DNA of 64,000 nucleotides from Saccharicrinis sp963677345 (GTDB lineage Bacteria > Bacteroidota > Bacteroidia > Bacteroidales > Marinilabiliaceae): the NCBI GenBank assembly GCA_963677345.2, contig CAXXLC010000018.1, forward strand, positions 124,001 through 188,000, written 5' to 3'. A program made the translations under genes and the position numbers. The notes under the pieces were generated by a model. That model searched no databases, was not told the origin of the DNA, and was given only the letters and a program-made list of their open reading frames with translations. Shown here one piece after another: positions 45,001 to 52,986 of the stretch (its first letter is position 1; each line of letters begins with the position of its first letter).

Positions 45001-46023
45001 TTAAAGAATTTCTAGTTTAACCAGATCTTGAACATCAAGCATTCCAACTGGTTTTCCGTTAGATATAGCGATGATGTTGTCGATTTGTTTTTCTTTGAAA
45101 ATACCAACTGCAGTATGTAATTTTTCATCAATGTCAATAGATATTGGCATTTTCATGTCAAAATCGCCCATTTTCATTGTAAGAATTTTTTCTCCGTTAG
45201 TATTCATGTAACGGCGTAAATCTCCGTCTGTAAAAATGCCTTTTAAATTACCTTCAGCATCTACAACAGAAACAGCTCCTGTTCCATATTTAGTCATTTC
45301 AACAGTTGCATCAGTTACTTTAGCTTCTAAACCAATTGTTGGGTTTTTGCTTCCGATAATTTCACCTACTTTTAAAGTCATTTGACGAGTATGGTTAACA
45401 AACTGTTGGGTTCCTATTTCGGTAAAGTTGTTATTGTTAAGATTCTTCATTATATTCCAGGGAATAGTAATGTTTTGACAACCTATTTCAATAGCGTTTT
45501 TAACATGCTCAGGATGACGAACCGATGAGAACATGATTTTAGTATTGTAATTGTATTTGTTCACTAACGCAACACAATCTTTAACCAGATTTAAGGCGTC
45601 ATATCCCTGATCTTGCATACGGCCAACTAGTACGCAAACATATGTTGCTCCTGCAGCCATAGCCATATATGCCTGTTGTATATTGTACACCAAGTGGATA
45701 TTTACCATCATGTCTTCGTCGCGAAGCATTTTGCATGCTTTTGCTGCTACTAATGATGCAGGAATTTTGAAAACAGTTTTCTTTTTGTCAAGTCCTAAAC
45801 TTAATAATCTTTTAGCTTCAGCAACGATCTCCTCAGCAGTGTCGCCTAATGCTTCGATCATAAGTACAGGAACCATTTTTGAAAGTTTTACAATAGCTCC
45901 GTCAATGTCGGTAATTCCGTGTCTGTGCATAAAGGTTGGAGTTGTTGTTAAACCGTCAATAAATCCTAACTTAAATGCTTCTTCGATTTCATTAATGTCA
46001 GCAGAATCAAGATATAATTCCAT
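45001..46023 (-). CDS. transaldolase-family protein fused to KdsD-like CBS pair
   Basis: A 340-residue fusion. Residues 1-215 are a fructose-6-phosphate-aldolase-type transaldolase: MELYLDSADI with Asp6, the Schiff-base Lys86 in TVFKIPAS, and Arg135 in VLVGRMQDQG. The motif that reads GVTTNPS in FSA is GLTTTPT here, so Asn28 is Thr, and the Tyr131 position is Leu132. Residues ~225-340 are two CBS domains with GIFTDGDLRR and a C-terminal KPVGMLDVQDLVKLEIL, closely like those of the arabinose-5-phosphate isomerase KdsD. It is between kdsA (23 bases upstream) and kdnA. No KdsD is in the cluster, so it may supply or control arabinose-5-phosphate for Kdo8N. Comparison residues for FSA and KdsD are from memory. 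Confidence 0.85.
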   Translation of the reverse strand: MELYLDSADINEIEEAFKLGFIDGLTTTPTFMHRHGITDIDGAIVKLSKMVPVLMIEALGDTAEEIVAEAKRLLSLGLDKKKTVFKIPASLVAAKACKMLRDEDMMVNIHLVYNIQQAYMAMAAGATYVCVLVGRMQDQGYDALNLVKDCVALVNKYNYNTKIMFSSVRHPEHVKNAIEIGCQNITIPWNIMKNLNNNNFTEIGTQQFVNHTRQMTLKVGEIIGSKNPTIGLEAKVTDATVEMTKYGTGAVSVVDAEGNLKGIFTDGDLRRYMNTNGEKILTMKMGDFDMKMPISIDIDEKLHTAVGIFKEKQIDNIIAISNGKPVGMLDVQDLVKLEIL

Positions 46024-46046
46024 GATAAAATATTTGTTTGGTGATA

Positions 46047-46880
46047 TTAAACTTCAGTTCTTGTTTGTTTCTCAATATTGTGTATCTCAATTAAAGGCTT
46101 TAAAAATTCCTCTAATCCATCCAATGGATACTGACTTGCAGCGTCACAAAGTGCTTCGCAAGGTACAGGGTGAGACTCAATAAAAATTCCGTCGATTCCG
46201 GCAGCTACTCCGGCACGTGCAATTGGACCCAGGTATTGACGAGTTCCTCCTTTAGGATCTGAACTTGGAATACCATATCGTCTGATACAGTGTGTAATGT
46301 CGAAAACCACGGGATATCCGGTTTGTTGTAGTTCGTAAAAACTTCTGGGATCAACAATAAGGTCGTTATAACCAAATGTATATCCACGCTCAGTAACCAT
46401 GATGTTGTGGTTGCCATAATGTTCAATTTTCTGAACCGGTTTAATCATATTTTCCGGAGCTAAAAACTGACCATGTTTAACATTTATAGCTTTTTGTGTT
46501 TTAGCTGCTTCAACAACTAAAGAGGTTTGCATACATAAATAAGCAGGTATCTGAATAATATCTAACACCTCGGCTGCTGCTTTAACTTCTGATGCCTGAT
46601 GTACATCTGAAATAACAGGTACATCAAATGTTTTCTTTACTTTTTCAAGCATTTTTAAACCTTCCTCTAAACCAGGGCCAGGATAAAAGTTAACAGAACT
46701 TCTATTGTCTTTAATGTACGATGATTTAAAAATAAATGGGAGGTTTAAGTTTTCGGCTATCTGCTTTAGTTTTTCAGCAGTTTTCATCATTATTGACTCA
46801 CTCTCTACTACACAGGGTCCTGCGATGATAAAGAGCTTGTCTTTGCCAAATTCTTGTTGGCCTACTTTGATATTCTTCAT
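46047..46880 (-). CDS. kdsA: 3-deoxy-8-phosphooctulonate synthase, metal-dependent type
   Basis: A 277-residue TIM-barrel enzyme that condenses phosphoenolpyruvate with arabinose-5-phosphate. It has FIIAGPCVVESE at the N-terminus, whose Cys marks the metal-dependent class, then IKDNRSSVNFYPGPGLEEGL, PVISDVHQASEV, NVKHGQFLAPENM and FDITHCIRRYG. ATG 46880 (MKNIKVGQQEFGK) is preferred over a TTG at 46940. It is the first gene of the Kdo8N cluster, 23 bases before the transaldolase-CBS gene. Confidence 0.95.
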   Translation of the reverse strand: MKNIKVGQQEFGKDKLFIIAGPCVVESESIMMKTAEKLKQIAENLNLPFIFKSSYIKDNRSSVNFYPGPGLEEGLKMLEKVKKTFDVPVISDVHQASEVKAAAEVLDIIQIPAYLCMQTSLVVEAAKTQKAINVKHGQFLAPENMIKPVQKIEHYGNHNIMVTERGYTFGYNDLIVDPRSFYELQQTGYPVVFDITHCIRRYGIPSSDPKGGTRQYLGPIARAGVAAGIDGIFIESHPVPCEALCDAASQYPLDGLEEFLKPLIEIHNIEKQTRTEV

Positions 46881-47460
46881 GCGTTGTATTTGCCTTTTAA
46901 TTCTCAACGAAATTAAACAGGATATTTGAAATAAATACAATAAAATGTCATGTATTTCAATCCTTTTTGTTACAATAGTGGATTATTAATATATCAACTT
47001 GTGTTTACAAGTCGAAACTACAAAATATTAGACAAATGAATGTAATACCACACGTAGTTCCATTATTGCAAAATTGTCGGCTAAAATAGTAAATAGTTAG
47101 CACATAAATAGAAAAAGAGCGTTTAGAATGATGATAAACTTTGTTGAGTAATTAAAAATGCTCTTGAAATATATCTTGGTTTATATGATTATGGCATTGT
47201 CGAAGAGAATAAAATTCTTAGTTCAAGAATAATTAGGGATGCTTAAAATAAATAAAAAAACATTAACTTTTGCAGTGATAGATATACGTGAACTCATGAG
47301 CTTTAACTGTATTGAAATGCATATGATGTTAAGTGTTTAAGAAACTTTTAGGGCGGTATTAGCAACACTCTGCACAGTATGTAGTGGTCATATTATATAG
47401 TACTCGAAAAAATCAAGAATGCCAATTGACGGATAGTCCGTTGTCGTGTTTTATAAGCAA
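46881..47460. other. 580-base spacer without a recognised gene
   Basis: AT-rich sequence between kdsA and the HlyD-like gene. It contains the expected kdsA promoter region, an ACTTGT-GTTT-ACAAGT hairpin at 46997-47012, and no ORF with coding character on either strand. The part near 47340-47460 might be the relic of a neighbour of the HlyD-like gene, but nothing can be identified. Confidence 0.5.
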
Positions 47461-47913
47461 TTATTTTAATAAGTAACTTATTGTGTTCGTTTCGCCAATG
47501 TAAATTTCTGTAGCAACTAAAATACTTTCGTCAATATGTACCAAAGGAGAATTCAAACTGCCAAAAGCTTTATAATAACATCCTGCTTTATTTTGGTGCA
47601 TTATAAAATCAATGCTTTGAATAGAAGTCTCAATTTTATAATTATCATTAATTAATAAAACAACCTTTTGGCCCTGTTCTATAAAGGCAATATTATCAAT
47701 AGAAATTTTAAGCTCATAATAAACATGTTCATTTGACGGAGTTAGCAATGCATCCATAGTAATAATGCGTTCAAACTTAAAAAATATAGCAGCAAATAAA
47801 AGTATTACGAAAATAGTAAACATTACCGATAGGCCCACTTTGGTTATTCTAGGAGGGATTTGACCAATCATGCTGCGAATTTTTTCACTCCTTAGTTCAA
47901 TATCATTATCCAT
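47461..47913 (-). CDS. short HlyD-like membrane-fusion protein
   Basis: A 150-residue protein: cytoplasmic N-terminus DIELRSEKIRSMIGQIPPRI, one transmembrane helix (~28-48, LSVMFTIFVILLFAAIFF), and a periplasmic part with beta-strand pattern resembling the start and end of HlyD-family adaptors without the long coiled-coil hairpin. In Bacteroidota such short proteins accompany peptidase-containing ABC exporters for ribosomally made peptides, but no such partner is here. The start codon is 3 bases from the end of the ISAs1 element, so its original upstream region is gone and expression may depend on the IS. Confidence 0.6.
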   Translation of the reverse strand: MDNDIELRSEKIRSMIGQIPPRITKVGLSVMFTIFVILLFAAIFFKFERIITMDALLTPSNEHVYYELKISIDNIAFIEQGQKVVLLINDNYKIETSIQSIDFIMHQNKAGCYYKAFGSLNSPLVHIDESILVATEIYIGETNTISYLLK

Positions 47914-47916
47914 GTA

Positions 47917-49221
47917 CAGGGTCGACGCATTTAATTTTTTAAAATACTGAGTAAAAAATCATCATCCCATCCAGCCTTTTTTCTTTTAGCTTTAAGGCTA
48001 CCTTTTGCATTATCCTTCTTTAATAGGTTTAAAGCTATTTTATTTATTAGGGCAAAATTTTGGGCTGCGTTTTTTGTTCTTTTTCTTTGGTAATCTTCAT
48101 TAAAGGTCATATCCAGAACCCAGTGTAAATTATTTTCAATACCCCAATGTGCTCTAATGTACTTATTCATTTTTTCGGCTGTAACATTCAGGCTACTGAT
48201 ATAATACCTTTCTTCTGTTGTTGTTTTATTGGGCAATATTCTTTCTGAGCTAATTTTTATAATACTTTTTATATTTTCCCATTTCTCAATACCTTCCACT
48301 TGTGTAAGATCTGTAATTACATCACAACTTCTTGTTTCTATTCGTCCGTGACCTTTATCTATTTCATGAGAAGTTGAATCCGGTTTTTGTACTTTAAAAA
48401 CACTTTCAACCTCTTCCTTTAAATTCTTTTGATTTGCTTTTAAAGACAAAATATAATCTGCTTCATTAGCAATTATTTTGCGAGCTATTTCTCTTTGAGT
48501 TCCCATGGCATCAATTGTAATAACACTGCCTTTTATATCTAATAAATCCAACAAGGTTGGAATTGATTTTATTTCGTTTGATTTACCTTCACTTTTACAT
48601 TGTCCTAATACCATTTGATTTTCACTACACCAAGCACTTACAATATGAATTGCTGGGGTGTTATGAAATGTGTCTTTCGACCGTCTGACTGCTTTTCCAT
48701 CTATGGAAATCATATTAACATCTATATCTCTTTTCACCAGTATTTGCACCCAATCTACAAAACGCTTTTCAAAACATTCTGGTTTTATGGAAGATATAAC
48801 TCTATTGATAGTATCGTGGGAGGGTATTCCATTTGGTAAACATAGAATTTTTTTCAAAAAAGAAATTTTCGTTTTTCCGTAAAGTTCAACATCATCCCAT
48901 GATTCAGCTCCACACAAAACTGCTATTATTGTTAATACTACAATATCTATTAATAAATGTAGTTTATTTCTATTTAACCTTGTGTCAACTAAATTTCCAA
49001 AACCTTTGTGTAATGATGTTTTCATTGTTTTTTTTACAAAGGTCAAGAATTAAATAGTACTTTTAAATTTACTAATATTTGAATAATTAACAATCAACAG
49101 AAAGTTATTAGCATTTTGGACAAACAATTTAGTTTTTAAAAATTTCACAAATCCTCCATTGTTTACATCTTGTTTATATCTCAAATAATTTTAAGTTTTT
49201 ACATTTCATACGTTAGCCCTG
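47917..49221 (-). mobile_element. ISAs1-family insertion sequence, complete
   Basis: The element runs from CAGGGTCGACGCAT (47917) to ...ATACGTTAGCCCTG (49221). The two ends are imperfect inverted repeats: CAGGGTCGACGCAT against CAGGGCTAACGTAT. It is 1305 bases, of typical ISAs1 size, and encodes one full transposase. No clear target duplication is seen in the flanks (ATCCATGTA against GGTACTTTA), which suggests an old insertion or a rearrangement. Confidence 0.85.
47931..49025 (-). CDS. ISAs1 family transposase
   Basis: A 364-residue DDE transposase with an N-terminal domain of DUF4338/H-repeat type (LLIDIVVLTIIAVLCGAESW, LPNGIPSHDTINRVIS) and a catalytic core: ISIDGKAVRRSKD, VITIDAMGTQREIARKI, DYILSLKANQKNL, and the C-terminal Glu region WGIENNLHWVLDMTFNED. 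It has no stop or frameshift, so it may be active. TTG 49046 would extend it by seven residues; ATG 49025 (MKTSLHKGFG) is preferred. Confidence 0.93.
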   Translation of the reverse strand: MKTSLHKGFGNLVDTRLNRNKLHLLIDIVVLTIIAVLCGAESWDDVELYGKTKISFLKKILCLPNGIPSHDTINRVISSIKPECFEKRFVDWVQILVKRDIDVNMISIDGKAVRRSKDTFHNTPAIHIVSAWCSENQMVLGQCKSEGKSNEIKSIPTLLDLLDIKGSVITIDAMGTQREIARKIIANEADYILSLKANQKNLKEEVESVFKVQKPDSTSHEIDKGHGRIETRSCDVITDLTQVEGIEKWENIKSIIKISSERILPNKTTTEERYYISSLNVTAEKMNKYIRAHWGIENNLHWVLDMTFNEDYQRKRTKNAAQNFALINKIALNLLKKDNAKGSLKAKRKKAGWDDDFLLSILKN

Positions 49222-49262
49222 GGTACTTTATACCTAACTGCTCATGTCTTATGACTTTTATC

Positions 49263-49270
49263 TACCTTTG
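49263..49270 (+). promoter_or_regulatory. putative hrpB promoter -7 box
   Basis: TACCTTTG matches the Bacteroidota -7 box TAnnTTTG exactly and is 23 bases before the hrpB ATG. The -33 element is not clear because the IS end (49221) lies only ~40 bases upstream. Confidence 0.45.
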
Positions 49271-49293
49271 CATTGAGATTATAAAAATTACGA

Positions 49294-51765
49294 ATGCATA
49301 GTTTTGATCCATATAAAATTGACTTACCTGTTGTAGAGATTGTAGATCAGGTGAAGGAGGTATTAAGTCAAGAAAATACACTGATTGTGAATGCCCCTGC
49401 CGGAGCGGGAAAAAGTACCTTGTTGCCATTGGTTTTAATAAATGAGGAATGGCTTGATGGTAAGAAGATTATTATGTTGGAGCCTCGTAGGTTAGCTGCA
49501 AAAACGATTGCCATGAGGATGGCTCAGTTACTTGGTGAAAAGGTTGGTGAGTCGGTTGGATATAGAATAAGGTTTGATAACTGTGTATCTTATAAAACAA
49601 AAATAGAGGTTGTTACAGAAGGAATATTAACCCGGATGCTTCAATCAGATAATGCCATTGAAAATGTAGGTTTGGTGATATTTGATGAGTTTCATGAGAG
49701 GAGTTTGTTTGCTGATGTAGCATTGGCTTTAGCCAGAGAGTCGCAGCAGGTTTTACGGCCTGATTTACGAATTATGGTGATGTCGGCTACCTTAAATCTG
49801 CCGGTGTTGTCATCCTTGCTTAAGGCAAAAGTGGTGCAAAGTGAAGGACGTCAGTATCCTGTTGAAATAAAATATGAGGGAGATGCTGATTTAATGATGT
49901 TGCCCGAATTCACATCTCGTTTGGTTAAAAAAATCATTCATGAAGAAGACGGTGATGTATTGGTATTTTTGCCAGGAGAGGGTGAAATAAAAAAATGTGA
50001 AGCGCTGCTCAAAAGAAGTCTGAAAGGAGTTTTGGTTTATCCATTATATGGTCAGTTACCTCCATCCAAGCAAATGGCTGCTTTAATGCCTAACCGCGAA
50101 GGTAAAAGAAAAGTGGTTTTGGCTACTTCTATTGCTGAAACCAGTTTAACCATTGAAGGAATTAAGGTGGTTGTGGATTGCGGATTTTCACGAACAATGC
50201 GTTTTAATCCTTCAACAGCATTGTCAAAACTGGAAACTATTGAAATAACCAAAGATGCAGCAGATCAAAGAGCTGGTCGTGCAGGTAGACTTGCCCCTGG
50301 AATTTGTTATCGAATGTGGACAAAAGCTACTCATACAAGGCTAAAAGAACATCGTACTCCTGAAATTTTAGAGGCTGATTTGGCTTCGCTTGTTTTAGAT
50401 TTGGCAGTATGGGGAATTTCTAATCCTAATGATTTAATATGGTTAACACCACCACCCAAAGGTGCCATTTCCCAGGCATCTGAATTACTGCATCAATTAG
50501 AAGCTTTGGAGGATGGTAAGATCACGGAACATGGTAAAAAGATAAATAATTTACCCTGTCATCCCCGAATTGCACATATGCTAATTATGGCTCAGGAGGA
50601 AGGAATGACAGAGCTGGCAACGGATATTGCCGCAATATTAGAGGAGCGTGATCCTTTAGGTAAAGAAGCTGGGATAGATATTAACCTTCGGATTGAAGCC
50701 TTGCGCAAAAGTAGAAAAGGTTTGGTTAGTAATAAAATATTAAGCCGGATAGAAAAGGTTGCTGATCAATACCGAAAGATGTTGAGTGTTGCAATTGATA
50801 ATGAAAATGTAGATTCTTATGAAACCGGGTTGTTGCTGGTTCATGCTTATCCTGAAAGAATTGCGTATGCAAAGCCAGGAAATAATGCTCAGTTTAAACT
50901 GGCTAATGGAGCAATTGCTGCAGCGGGTCATAAAGATGATCTGGCACATGAATCGTGGCTTGCAATAGCTCATGTTAACATGAGAGATTCGGTAGGTAAA
51001 ATATTTATGGCATCTCCTTTGAATCCCAAAGATTTGGCTCCAATGGTTAAAGAAAAGGAGCTTGTGGAATGGGATACAAAACGGGGAGGTTTTTCTGCTG
51101 TTATAAATCTGTGTATTGGACATATTGTTTTGCAATCAAAACCTTTTCAGAACTATGATGAGGAACAAAAAATATCAGCAATTTCTAAGGCTGTTGCTAA
51201 AGAGGGAGAGTGGTTGCTCGATTGGAATAATGAAGTTGTTCAGTGGCAAAACAGGGTGTTGAGTTTAAGATTTTGGAATAAGGAACAGAATTGGCCTGAT
51301 GTTAGTACAATAACCCTGCTTGAGAGCAATCAGGAATGGTTGTCTCCTTATCTTGTTAATATTAAAAAACCGGATGATTTAAAAAAGATCAATCTAAAAG
51401 ATGTACTGCAGCATCATTTGAGTTATGAAAAACAACAATTGCTTGATGAGTTGGCTCCTGAAAAAATTGAAGTTCCGACCGGTAGTAAAATTAAAATTCA
51501 GTATCAGTCAAATGGTGAATTACCCGTGTTAGCTGTTCGATTGCAAGAGGTTTTTGGTTGGCAGGATACCCCAAATATAAATGGTGGTAAGATGAATATA
51601 CTGATGCATTTGCTCTCTCCCGGATTTAAACCTGTTCAAATTACAGGTGATTTAAGGAGTTTTTGGGGTAATGCCTATTTTGAGGTTAAAAAAGAATTGA
51701 AGGTTAGATACCCCAAACATAAATGGCCGGATGAACCGTTGAAAGAAAAGCCTAATAGAAAGTGA
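49294..51765 (+). CDS. hrpB: ATP-dependent RNA helicase HrpB
   Basis: An 823-residue DEAH helicase. Motifs are visible in order: Walker A NAPAGAGKSTLLPL (~residue 30), DEFHERSLFAD (II), MVMSATLN (III), VLVFLPGEGEIK, ATSIAETSLTIEGI and QRAGRAGRLAPG (VI). The winged-helix and HrpB C-terminal domain (~480-820, ending KVRYPKHKWPDEP) complete the family length. It is a cytosolic RNA helicase whose role in Bacteroidota is not established. It is convergent with the beta-barrel gene. Confidence 0.95.
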   Translation: MHSFDPYKIDLPVVEIVDQVKEVLSQENTLIVNAPAGAGKSTLLPLVLINEEWLDGKKIIMLEPRRLAAKTIAMRMAQLLGEKVGESVGYRIRFDNCVSYKTKIEVVTEGILTRMLQSDNAIENVGLVIFDEFHERSLFADVALALARESQQVLRPDLRIMVMSATLNLPVLSSLLKAKVVQSEGRQYPVEIKYEGDADLMMLPEFTSRLVKKIIHEEDGDVLVFLPGEGEIKKCEALLKRSLKGVLVYPLYGQLPPSKQMAALMPNREGKRKVVLATSIAETSLTIEGIKVVVDCGFSRTMRFNPSTALSKLETIEITKDAADQRAGRAGRLAPGICYRMWTKATHTRLKEHRTPEILEADLASLVLDLAVWGISNPNDLIWLTPPPKGAISQASELLHQLEALEDGKITEHGKKINNLPCHPRIAHMLIMAQEEGMTELATDIAAILEERDPLGKEAGIDINLRIEALRKSRKGLVSNKILSRIEKVADQYRKMLSVAIDNENVDSYETGLLLVHAYPERIAYAKPGNNAQFKLANGAIAAAGHKDDLAHESWLAIAHVNMRDSVGKIFMASPLNPKDLAPMVKEKELVEWDTKRGGFSAVINLCIGHIVLQSKPFQNYDEEQKISAISKAVAKEGEWLLDWNNEVVQWQNRVLSLRFWNKEQNWPDVSTITLLESNQEWLSPYLVNIKKPDDLKKINLKDVLQHHLSYEKQQLLDELAPEKIEVPTGSKIKIQYQSNGELPVLAVRLQEVFGWQDTPNINGGKMNILMHLLSPGFKPVQITGDLRSFWGNAYFEVKKELKVRYPKHKWPDEPLKEKPNRK

Positions 51766-51946
51766 TTGTAATTGTGTGCGGAGATTGTTCAGTATTACTT
51801 CGTAATGAGTATTGGCTTTAAATAGATTTTTTCGGTTTTACTTGGGTTAAAACCAATGATAGTTTGTTTATAGTTACTTTAAACTTTGTTCAGAATTACT
51901 TGTCACTGTTGATCAATATGCAAGTTGTTCCGGGTTAATACCAAAT

Positions 51947-51983
51947 AAAAAGGAGATAATAACGTTTTATTATCTCCTTTTAT
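51947..51983. terminator. bidirectional terminator between hrpB and the beta-barrel gene
   Basis: AAAAGGAGATAATAA pairs perfectly with TTATTATCTCCTTTT over a short loop, with A- and T-runs on both sides. It serves both convergent genes. The 150 bases upstream (51790-51940) hold a fragment of the TTTAACCCGG dispersed repeat. Confidence 0.75.
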
Positions 51984-52014
51984 ATGTAAAAAATAACTGT
52001 AATGGTTTTTTAAT

Positions 52015-52689
52015 CTAAAATGTCCACTCTATACCAATGTTTCCTGAGAACCTTTGGTAAGGGTTGCTGTTCGAACTATCAAATTTATTAAAGAAATAGT
52101 TGTACCCCGGACTTATGTTTAAACTCATGATATCTAATAGTTTAATTTTTGCAATCAAAGAAAAATCAGCCCCAAAACTTGCATCTGGATATGCATCTTT
52201 GAAAATGTTGTAATCACTGGAGTTTGTATCTCCATCATCTTCGTAGTTTTTATATTTAACGTTAGCAACGTATTCGCTGATTAACCCCACTGACGTGAAA
52301 AACTGAAACTTGTCTTTGTTAATTAACAAGTAGTCAAAATTTAAGTCTAGTTCAAATGATTGTAGTTTTGTTTTAGTTTTATAAATATTTGAACTTTGAA
52401 GCCAGTTTGCGTAGTATGATGTTTGGTTATATCCAAGTTTTAACCTGGGTCTTAATCTGTTGGTTAAGAAATATCCAAGTTCCACACCATAGTTAAAACC
52501 ACCTTTTCTTTCATCGTAAGAAAAAACATCATCATTAGTCTCCTGGTATGCATTTAAGTTATAATTATATCCGCCATATACACCAAACGTAAACTTGTTC
52601 TTGTTACTTGGGATATTAGTTTTACTTTCTTGAGAGTAAGTCAAAAAAGAAATACTAACAAATAATAGTGATAAAAATGTAATCTTCAT
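52015..52689 (-). CDS. outer membrane beta-barrel protein
   Basis: A 224-residue protein with a signal peptide (MKITFLSLLFVSISFLTYSQ) and alternating hydrophobic strands with aromatic girdle residues (FTFGVYGGYNYNL, GGFNYGVELGYF, LRPRLKLGYNQTSYYANWL), ending in the barrel-closing strand RFSGNIGIEWTF. It fits the small OmpA/porin-like beta-barrel group of Bacteroidota. It has no specific function. A 13-bp perfect inverted repeat is upstream at 52726-52761. Confidence 0.8.
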   Translation of the reverse strand: MKITFLSLLFVSISFLTYSQESKTNIPSNKNKFTFGVYGGYNYNLNAYQETNDDVFSYDERKGGFNYGVELGYFLTNRLRPRLKLGYNQTSYYANWLQSSNIYKTKTKLQSFELDLNFDYLLINKDKFQFFTSVGLISEYVANVKYKNYEDDGDTNSSDYNIFKDAYPDASFGADFSLIAKIKLLDIMSLNISPGYNYFFNKFDSSNSNPYQRFSGNIGIEWTF

Positions 52690-52725
52690 TGTGTATGTGA
52701 TTATTTTGATTTATAACAGTTTATG

Positions 52726-52761
52726 GATTTACTTTATTGGATGTGAGCAATAAAGTAAATC
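52726..52761. repeat. 13-bp perfect inverted repeat upstream of the beta-barrel gene
   Basis: GATTTACTTTATT (52726-52738) and AATAAAGTAAATC (52749-52761) around GGATGTGAGC. It lies in the divergent spacer between the beta-barrel gene (start 52689) and the Bcr/CflA gene (start 52987). It could be an operator or a 5'-UTR hairpin. The rest of the ~297-base spacer has no gene. Confidence 0.5.
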
Positions 52762-52986
52762 AGGTATTGCATTCTTATTGTTTATGCACAGTGAAAGTAA
52801 ATGTTTGCTTATTGAGTAGAAATAATAATCGATGTTTGAATTAAAATGCTCGACGAAAAGAGCTCTTTGCTCGATTGTGAAATCTTTTTTATAGACGAAA
52901 CAGATGTTTTATTTGTTGATATTTAAAACTTCATAAGACTTTATTTTGTTATAATTGCTGTAGTATTGAAAAAACTGAAAAATGAT

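Noticed and set aside
45683..46183. 166-codon ORF opposite the transaldolase-CBS gene and the kdsA end
   Set aside because: Antisense shadow of two clearly coding genes; low-complexity Ser/Ile-rich translation.
47340..47460. Possible precursor peptide gene next to the HlyD-like gene
   Set aside because: The open stretch has no start with a plausible leader, no double-glycine motif and no Cys/Ser/Thr-rich core.
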